This document shows, in pieces, positions 56,601 to 64,000 of a stretch of DNA of 64,000 bases. The position numbers and the translations under genes are program-made. Each line of letters begins with the position of its first letter. Position 1 is the stretch's first letter. The notes beneath the pieces were generated by a model. It was not told the origin of the DNA, searched no databases, and saw only the letters and a list, made by a program, of their open reading frames with translations. The stretch comes from Bugula neritina (Eukaryota; Bryozoa; Gymnolaemata; Cheilostomatida; Bugulidae): the NCBI GenBank assembly GCA_964035545.1, contig OZ037767.1, forward strand, positions 2,860,680-2,924,679, in the 5' to 3' direction.

Positions 56601-59600
56601 CCTTCTCTCCCCACCCCCAAAGAAAGCTCATATTTTCACCGCATTACAGTCCAGTGGTGCTACAGCTAGATAGGCATATGCATCGTACATAATAATATGA
56701 TCATGGTAGGAAACAACAAAACAAAACTATTAATCATAAAAATTTCATCTTTTATTTTTATTGCATTTGATTTGAAAATTTGTCATAGATAATCATATAA
56801 AAATATGCAATAAACAATTTTCCTTATATTTTATAATACAAACTTTGCACCATAATAACATGTATCGTAGTACATATGGAATGTAAATCATTTACAAAGG
56901 GAATTTCAGGCCAACTTATCCAGCAAATCAAGAAAATAAAAACAGAATATGAAAATAATACAATATTTGTACACAAATTTTCAATAGCTTATTTTATAAA
57001 TTTTTGTCACCAAATTTGGTTTAAAAAACATAAAACTAAAGACTAATAGGATATAAAAATTATAATTATAATTGTCCTTTAAAAATGTATTTTTACTGAA
57101 ACCAGCAACAACTGGCAAATAAATTCGGTAACTTTTGATTAGAGCAGTCAGAAAGCTCAAGTATTAACAAAACATCATGAAAGCAACCTATGAACAATAA
57201 TGTACAAACATCAGTATGTTGCATAATTTTGCATAAAATAATACCACTCAAATCACCTATCAATAAAAACACACTACACTGCGATGAACAGATTTCAATA
57301 AACTTTAATAAATATTAAAAATTAATGATTTATTAAAATATTATTATTGAAAACACTAAACCTCTAAGAACAGATAACTCTTACTTTGATCAAAATATTA
57401 TGAGAGCACTTGCTAACAACTTGCTAAAATGGTGTCAAATGACAAAATCAGCAAAAACAAAGCGTAGAAAATGCCAAAACCATTATTAGCGTTAGCAAGG
57501 CATAAATTAAAAGTATTGCATATAATCACATTCATGCTGCAGAAAAATATTTTTCAAAATAAAGCTTGCTAAATTTGAAATTCTTTACCCCTTTTACGGC
57601 AAAGAAAATTCTCCATCTCTTGAAAAACTTGACGACTGCATTAGATTGCGTAAACGCAGCTTCACAGCATGCGCTCACCGCTCTAATATATTTATTGTCT
57701 GTGACACCATCATCTGAGTGATATATTCAAATGAAAGCTGTACCACCTGCTATACGTACATCATATCAGCCACCAATTAGTATCATTGGTCTGTTCTTCA
57801 TATTTGTTAGATTACTCATACCTGAAACAATACAACAACACTTATAGTCGAGTACAACACAATCGAGATAAGACTTTGAAGAACTGTTGAGTGATACCCA
57901 TTGCTGCTGCTTGTTGCTATTGTTACTTATTGCTATGGTAATATATTAAAGTTTAAGTAGATTTCAGATATAATAGTCCAATTCCACCATCTAGAATTTT
58001 AGAACCTAAATAGTACTAGAACTTTAGGAGTTTCACAAAAGAAAAAAATTCCAGTCAAAAACAATTTCAAGATTTTACAGCATAAAGATGCATAAACTAT
58101 TATATATAACAGGTTACATTTACCAGCATGCTGTTTTTTCTTTTTTTTCACAGCTTTTCCTATGATGTCTAGAAGTTCATCGTCTGGTAAGTCAGACCTC
58201 AAAGCATCTCTCAAAGAAACCTCAGCATTACCAAACAAACACACCTGAATTAACAAGTAAAGATTGGAGTAAAACTTGTGAGGTACTCCACACCAGTGTG
58301 CAGTATTTGAGTGATGGTTGCACTGATATTAATTTTTTTCACAACATACAATACAGATCTTTTAAAAAATGCTTCACCAAAGTTAATCAATGCTACACTA
58401 TTTTTAAATTATAATTTATTGAGCAAATAAGTGTTAGAACACTTATTGAGACCCTGTCCATATATCCCACCTTCAAATTACCATCTGCTGTAATTCTCAG
58501 CCTATTACAGCCACCGCAGAAATGCTCACTCATTGAGGTAATGAAACCAATTTTACCGGCAAATCCAGGTGCAGTGAAAGACTAAAATACAGACAACATA
58601 GAGATGAATTACGCAGTATTACATCCCAATGTAACTGCATGCATATAGTTTTTTACCAAAAGTGTATTCTGTGCAAACATGAATTTAGGTGATTTTAACT
58701 CATGCAAGTTTCTCTAAAATTAGTAAGACAACTCCAACTAGATTAGAAAAATATGTTTGCTATAAAAAGAAAAAGATAACTCCAACATTTATAAAGAATG
58801 CCAATTTTATAAGGTTCAAGTAATTCTACAGTACAATTAGTTTTAATTGGTTAAAATAATGTAATTATTAAAAATCCAGAAAAAAAGTTTTATAAAAAGT
58901 TTATGATGTCCTTTGAGAACCATTCACCTTGGATGTATCAGTGGAGTCATTGGACAGTCTATAGAGGTTAGGAAACTCTTTCCGTATCAACTCTAACATC
59001 TCCATGTAGCTGAACATTTTCATCTGACTCCATTTGTTTCCATCAAAAGGCATGTACTCTATGAACCTCACGTCTATTGGCTAAACCAAGATAAATATGC
59101 AACTACAAAATTATCTATTACGACATAATCAAAGCCTAAAAGAAAGCTAATACTCCAAGAGTAGACAATCACCTCAAAAGTAAATTGCACAGATCTATGA
59201 GCTGTACCTTATCCAGAAAAGTTCAATAAGGAAAAATATATAGTAATGTTGAATTATTTTTACTGCATATTTAAAATAAAATATTATGAGCATAAATCTA
59301 AGAACTTTGGTTAGCAGGTAAAGAGAGTCCAGTTGTTTGAAATATATATAATATAGTTATCTATGAAGTAGTTTAAAGCAAATAGAGTTACCCCAGTCCT
59401 GGTTTTTAGTGAAAAAAATTAATTAAAGATGCATAGTTTATCAATAGCTGAGAAAATAAATTATTCAGTTTTACTCTAAATACTTAATATAAAACATGGC
59501 AGGTTGAGATAAGTTGTGACCTGAGCAACCAGATGACAGAAAATTGAGTCATCAAACTCACCAAAGTCTGCGCAAGTTTTACGAAGCCCACAATCTCGTC

Positions 59601-61954
59601 TTCATTCAATCCTCTCATCACCACACAATTGAGTTTGATCCTAGCAAAACCGCTGTCAATGGCAGCGTGTATTCCATCCATCACATTTTGCCAACCTACA
59701 TGGTCAGCATAAATTCAGTTACTGAACAGAAAAATCAAAATGAATATGAAACTTTTGAAACAATATAAATTTAATAAATTAGTAAACGATGTTGAAGAAG
59801 AATCACTAGGCTTATCATTAGGTTTCATCGACTTAAAAAAATATTTTCCTCAACTTAGTACTAAGTTAGTAGTGTACTGAGTTGTACTAAGTTAAAATAG
59901 TATTGAGTTAAAACTCTAAGTTACCACAGGATTGAGAAAAATATATTTCCTTTGATTCAGCAAACAATTAACTTAGTTCTATTAAATGGTGCAAGTCTGC
60001 ATCTGCGCTGAAAATGAAATCATGACTCTACACTATACGTTTTTACAATTGCTAAAATATGTATTCAATACAAATGCATGAAACCCTATTAGAAAATCTC
60101 AAAGTGAGTCAAAATTAAATAATTCAAAAAGGTATGCAACCTGGAAAAAAATTACAGCAGCTCAAATGAAAAACTAGGTACTCTGTTATTAGTGTTCAGG
60201 AGTGACAAAATATAAAAAGGTGTGTCAGTTTTTATAGCAACCCAACCAGAGTAATTATTTTTCAAAATTAATTTTTTTATTGCACAAAAACAGTTAGACA
60301 CTTAGAATATTCAACAAAAACTCTGGCTTCAGCTATCGGCAGCTCATATTTAGTGAAAACAAGTACTTGACTATTTTATTTGATGGAAATTAATACAAGA
60401 AATGAAATATGAAAAACCTAACCATTTCTTCTCGTGACAAACTGGAACTTTTTGGGTTCTAAGGTGTCGAGTGAAATGTTGATATGATCAAGCCCTGCTT
60501 GCTTCAACGCCTTTGCTTTTCGTTTCAATGTTATACCATTCGTAGTCATACCAATGGTCTTCAGTCCCTCCGACTTCAACTCGTTCAAAGATTCTATACA
60601 TGTAGGAATAACTGGCTATATTTCTATGAATTATTACATTGCAAGAAAATATGAATATAAAGATTCATGAAAGAAAAATTAGCAATCTGAAAATTTGGCC
60701 ATTAATTAAACTGGAATCTAATTCAAAAAGAAAACTTCAGCACTCTAACACTGAAAATAGTTTGTCTAAGAAACCTAACAGAGATCATATTGGAGAACAC
60801 AGAATCAAGTTTTAAAAATATTCTGAATTGCGAGCCTCTGTTTTTGTGATACACAAACCCCTACAATGTCAAATTTCCACTTTATGGTAATACACACTAA
60901 ATATGCTGGATGCAAGAATTTCTCCTAAAGTTAACAAATAACAATACTAACAGATATACCTATGATTTGCAGCAGATCTTTACGAACCATGGGTTCTCCA
61001 CCAGTTAATCGGATCTTATCAACTCCTTCAGCAACAAACAGCTGAGCTAATTTCAAAACCTCGGCATTAGATAAAAGTTTTTCCTTTTTGGTTAATTCAA
61101 CTCCTTCTTCTGGCATACAATATTTACCTGTATAGATTATATATACATATATATGCACATGATACTATTTACCTTTATATAATATATAGACAAACAAGCA
61201 AGCACGCACATATTAAAACATGACTTACATCGTAAATTGCAGCGCTCCGTTAAAGAAATTCTAAGATATGTATGATGTCTGGAAAAAGAGTCTACTAAGA
61301 AATGTGAGAAAGGTAAAATGGTGCTTGGATTTTCCTACAACATAAAAACCATCAAATATATTTCAACAATGCATCAAGATGATGACGTCCTATAGATGAT
61401 CCAATAGGTAAATAAATGAGCTGCAAAACTGAAGTTTTTTTTTACATTTATTACAAACCTTTCCATTTTTAATTCTGATATGGCATATGTTACTAGAAAA
61501 TTTAGTGCTGACAAAAAAAATTTTAATAACTCAAATTCTTCAACTTTTTTGAAAACATAACTTTTTCTATTGCATTCTTTAGCATGTCTCAACTTCTTCA
61601 TTACAATGCCTGCATTACTAATTACAACATTAAAAGCAAGTAATTTTAGTTTTGGTTGTAAATACCGGCAACTGCAATTTATTGATAGCAATTTTATAAC
61701 CAGTTGTTTTACTAAGTGTAAAAATAAGTTTCTTTTACCATTTGATGGCTATTTTGATCTTCAACTTGTATTTCGCTGTTCAGTTTTTGTCTACCTATAT
61801 TATCAGATGAAATTTTTTGGCCAATAAAAGTTGAACTGTTTGACTTCGTACTCCATAGTGACCGATGAAATGTAATTCGTGACTCAAAGTGATCGAAATG
61901 CTGCAAACATCTTTTCCTTGTTGCAGCAGCCGAAGGTAGCAGTTTAAATGCCAT
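52836..61954 (-). CDS. MOCS1: Molybdenum cofactor biosynthesis protein 1, MOCS1A-MOCS1B (MoaA and MoaC parts)
   Basis: Makes cyclic pyranopterin monophosphate from GTP, the first step of molybdenum-cofactor synthesis, in mitochondria. Nine exons encode the MoaA-like radical-SAM half and end in Gly-Gly-stop. A tenth exon, 4.1 kb further on, encodes the MoaC-like half. As in other animals, the two halves can be joined by skipping exon 9: exon 8 ends in phase 1 (GCT G) and the MOCS1B exon begins in phase 1 (AA TGG), so skipping keeps frame and deletes the Gly-Gly end. Including exon 9 gives MOCS1A alone. The start ATG at 61954 gives an N-terminus rich in Arg, Ser and hydrophobics and without acidic residues, which fits a mitochondrial presequence. 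All exon phases close. Identity is secure; isoform use is inferred. Confidence 0.95.
53660..57765 (-). other. MOCS1 intron between the MOCS1A stop exon and the MOCS1B exon
   Basis: A 4.1-kb AT-rich stretch. It holds a degenerate CTAATAGTAATA/ATCATCATGATC low-complexity island at about 55440-56110 and no recognisable extra exon. The MOCS1A 3' UTR would occupy its first bases. Confidence 0.55.
57691..57696 (-). terminator. MOCS1: Possible MOCS1A-specific poly(A) signal
   Basis: AATAAA on the minus strand, 70 bases past the MOCS1A stop and far upstream of the MOCS1B exon. It could end a MOCS1A-only transcript. Confidence 0.45.
57766..61954 (-). CDS. MOCS1: MOCS1A: GTP 3',8-cyclase (radical SAM), exons 1-9
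   Basis: Exons: 61739-61954, 61229-61334, 60960-61127, 60423-60593, 59562-59695, 58928-59080, 58471-58581, 58124-58244, 57766-57821, about 411 residues. The radical-SAM cluster motif is CNLRCKYC, with an intron interrupting the middle Cys codon. [37 protein letters not shown] and [13 protein letters not shown] follow. The second iron-sulfur site is [18 protein letters not shown] (C-x2-C-x13-C), split between exons 7 and 8. The protein ends RPMILIGG and stop; this free Gly-Gly tail is essential for the cyclase in the family. Exon 2 has a TTTCTTAG decoy; the real acceptor lies further upstream at 61334 and restores phase 0. Confidence 0.95.
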
Positions 61955-63661
61955 TCCAATCTACAAGTTTAATTAAAAACACAAAATATATAAAGCTCAT
62001 ATAATTAGTGTTAAACAATCAACATGTATATGCAAATGTTTGACTTAGCATTTTGTAACAAGGCTTGTATTTTATTAATATTTTTGTTATTGTAATTAGA
62101 AAGGGGGTAAGCGCAATACTTGCCTGACTTAAACCAAAGAGTGTCACCATAGCAAACAAATCGTATAGGCAGACATATTGAAAGTTAGGCAGCAAGTTAC
62201 TTAGAATTACAGTATTGAAATTTTACATAACTTTATACCTACTTGGCACTTGGGTTTATCTGTAAACCTTGTGAGTGTAACTTGATTAAATTTATTAGAA
62301 GTATAAGCATAAAAATTGCAATAGTAAGATGCTTAAAACTTGCAGTTCAAATTTACTAATGATTTAGTTCTTTTGAAAACTGTTCAAATACTTTACATTT
62401 CACTTGAAAACACATCATCATGATGATGATCATGATCAGCTATTGCTAAACTACAATTCAAATTGATTAAACAAGAACATAAACTCTTAATAGTATTCGT
62501 TGCGAACAACCATCAGTTTAGTGATAAGAATTAGAAAAATTTAAAACTCATAACTCATAGCTAAGCTTCACTTATTTAAAATTACGAGACAAAACTTGTA
62601 TGCCGAGGTTGAAAATAAATTAAAATTATTTAAAATGATGGCAAAACAGAAATAACTGGGTGTATGTGATAGCTCATTATCTTGGGTTGCAGGTATAACG
62701 GTTAAGATTATTTCTTCAATGTGTATTTATGTGAGAATCCGTAACATTTACGACACTAATTGGTGTTAAAACAGTATTTTTATAAAGGAGAGAGTAACTC
62801 GTAGACTTCCTTTAAGAGGATACTCGCGTCTTTTTAAAAAGAGGAAACATGTGCTTTTTGCAAAAGTTAACTCCTAATGAGATTGCTGACTGATGGCTAA
62901 TAGTAATTGTCATTAGGGTCGTGTCATTGAGTAATTGCATAGTTGTTCATTACTTCATATTCTTAAGTTAAAATTGAGTGTAAGTGTTAGTTTTAGTTTA
63001 TTTTGAAGTTAATCATAAAATAATCATTATTTAGTCTTCATAAAAAGTAATTATTTTTTAATTAATTACATGTTTTAAATATTTTATTAACACATTGACA
63101 TTATGATTATTTTAAAATCATGAATTATTACATTTACTTCTAACATGGTATTTACATCAACATTTTTTATATGAAACTTGTAAGGTTGTAAATGTATACT
63201 TAAAGTTAATGATGATCTTAGAGTTGATGTTATACTTGGTCTTATAGAAGTATCGATATCCACGTCGATACTCCTCCATATTCATATTGACTTTTCTACT
63301 GTGGCATGTGCTGCTATGTTAATTGCTGTTAAACAGATTAGATACTGAAAATTTAATAGCTATGCTAAGCACCTAACGCAATCAAATTATGTATGCAATT
63401 AGATTTTTACCTGGTTTCTCTTTCTTGCTCACAGTTTATGTCTCATGTATATCGGTTTTATTGGTATTTTACTCACCGATTTACATATAAATTTGTTTGT
63501 TTTAGTCACCTCTGACCAGGTCGAACTTCAGTACATAAGAGATAGAGGATTAATTAAAGTTTTGAAGCTGGCTCATCAGATCAAAAGGCTCTCATCTTAG
63601 TACCTCCTTATAGCTTGATCTCCAATAGTCAGTATAATCTTTATGATGAAAGCATTGAATG

Positions 63662-63743
<82 letters not shown>

Positions 63744-64000
63744 AGAAGCAAAATGCTATTCTCCTTAATCTAGAAGCGTATGTTACGGTAAGTACACAAA
63801 AATTGTGTAATTCATAGATGTCCAATAATCATAGCGGTAACTTATGTTGAAATGTGTATACTATTCTGAAGCTAAATATCATATCCTTGCTAGCTAAGTG
63901 TATGCTCTTTGTTATGATGCATACGGAGATAACAAGGTATAGCTATAAATAGTTGGAATACATGTAAACGCTAAATACAAGAAATTATTGGGCCCTAAAT
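61955..64000. other. Upstream of MOCS1, no gene recognised
   Basis: AT-rich intergenic sequence with a short ATCATCATGATGATGATCATGATC hairpin-like run near 62410. No coding region or promoter motif could be supported. Confidence 0.5.
63663..63740. repeat. (TA)39 microsatellite
   Basis: 78 uninterrupted bases of alternating T and A. Confidence 0.97.

Overview
The window is nuclear DNA from an invertebrate animal. It is AT-rich, with genes split by many GT-AG introns of about 0.1 to 15 kb, and it carries B12-dependent methionine synthase, a two-domain MOCS1, a GPI-transamidase subunit and animal-type mobile elements (BEL/Pao, a TTAA/THAP-type DNA transposon, a short inverted-repeat element). 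I cannot name the species. I believe many insects, Drosophila included, lack the B12-dependent synthase, and vertebrates would not be expected to carry this BEL remnant and P2X7-like/THAP element, so a marine non-vertebrate is my best guess.

Layout. 1-39,291 (minus): MTR, 24 coding exons; every intron phase closes, and the C-terminal AdoMet-activation domain runs off the left edge. Two of its introns are crowded. Intron 9 (13,417-18,472) is about 90% a 4.56-kb transposon with ~180-bp inverted ends and TTAA target duplications. It carries two complete three-exon genes facing each other: a THAP-domain protein and a P2X7-cytoplasmic-domain-like protein. Intron 8 (18,586-33,565) holds three antisense three-exon genes for small secreted cysteine-rich peptides. 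They share one gene plan, one cysteine framework and a similarly placed TATA box, and their cysteine spacing resembles eclosion hormone. 41,563-43,461 (plus): PIGT, head-to-head with MTR. 44,163-48,897 (minus): an unrecognised nine-exon gene (647 aa) with a Cys-pair motif, a possible helix-turn-helix and a Gln-rich coiled coil, tail-to-tail with PIGT. 49,667-51,754: an internally deleted BEL/Pao element whose integrase is intact and whose 3' LTR has 94-bp perfect inverted ends. 52,836-61,954 (minus): MOCS1, with a MoaA-like radical-SAM part ending in Gly-Gly-stop and a MoaC-like part, joined by alternative splicing whose phases fit the animal isoforms. 61,955-64,000: no gene recognised.

The genes are not one pathway. 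MTR (methionine cycle), MOCS1 (molybdopterin) and PIGT (GPI anchoring) are housekeeping genes. The unusual content is accessory: the peptide cluster, the THAP/P2X7-like transposon, and several minisatellites that lie at, and in three cases copy, splice junctions.
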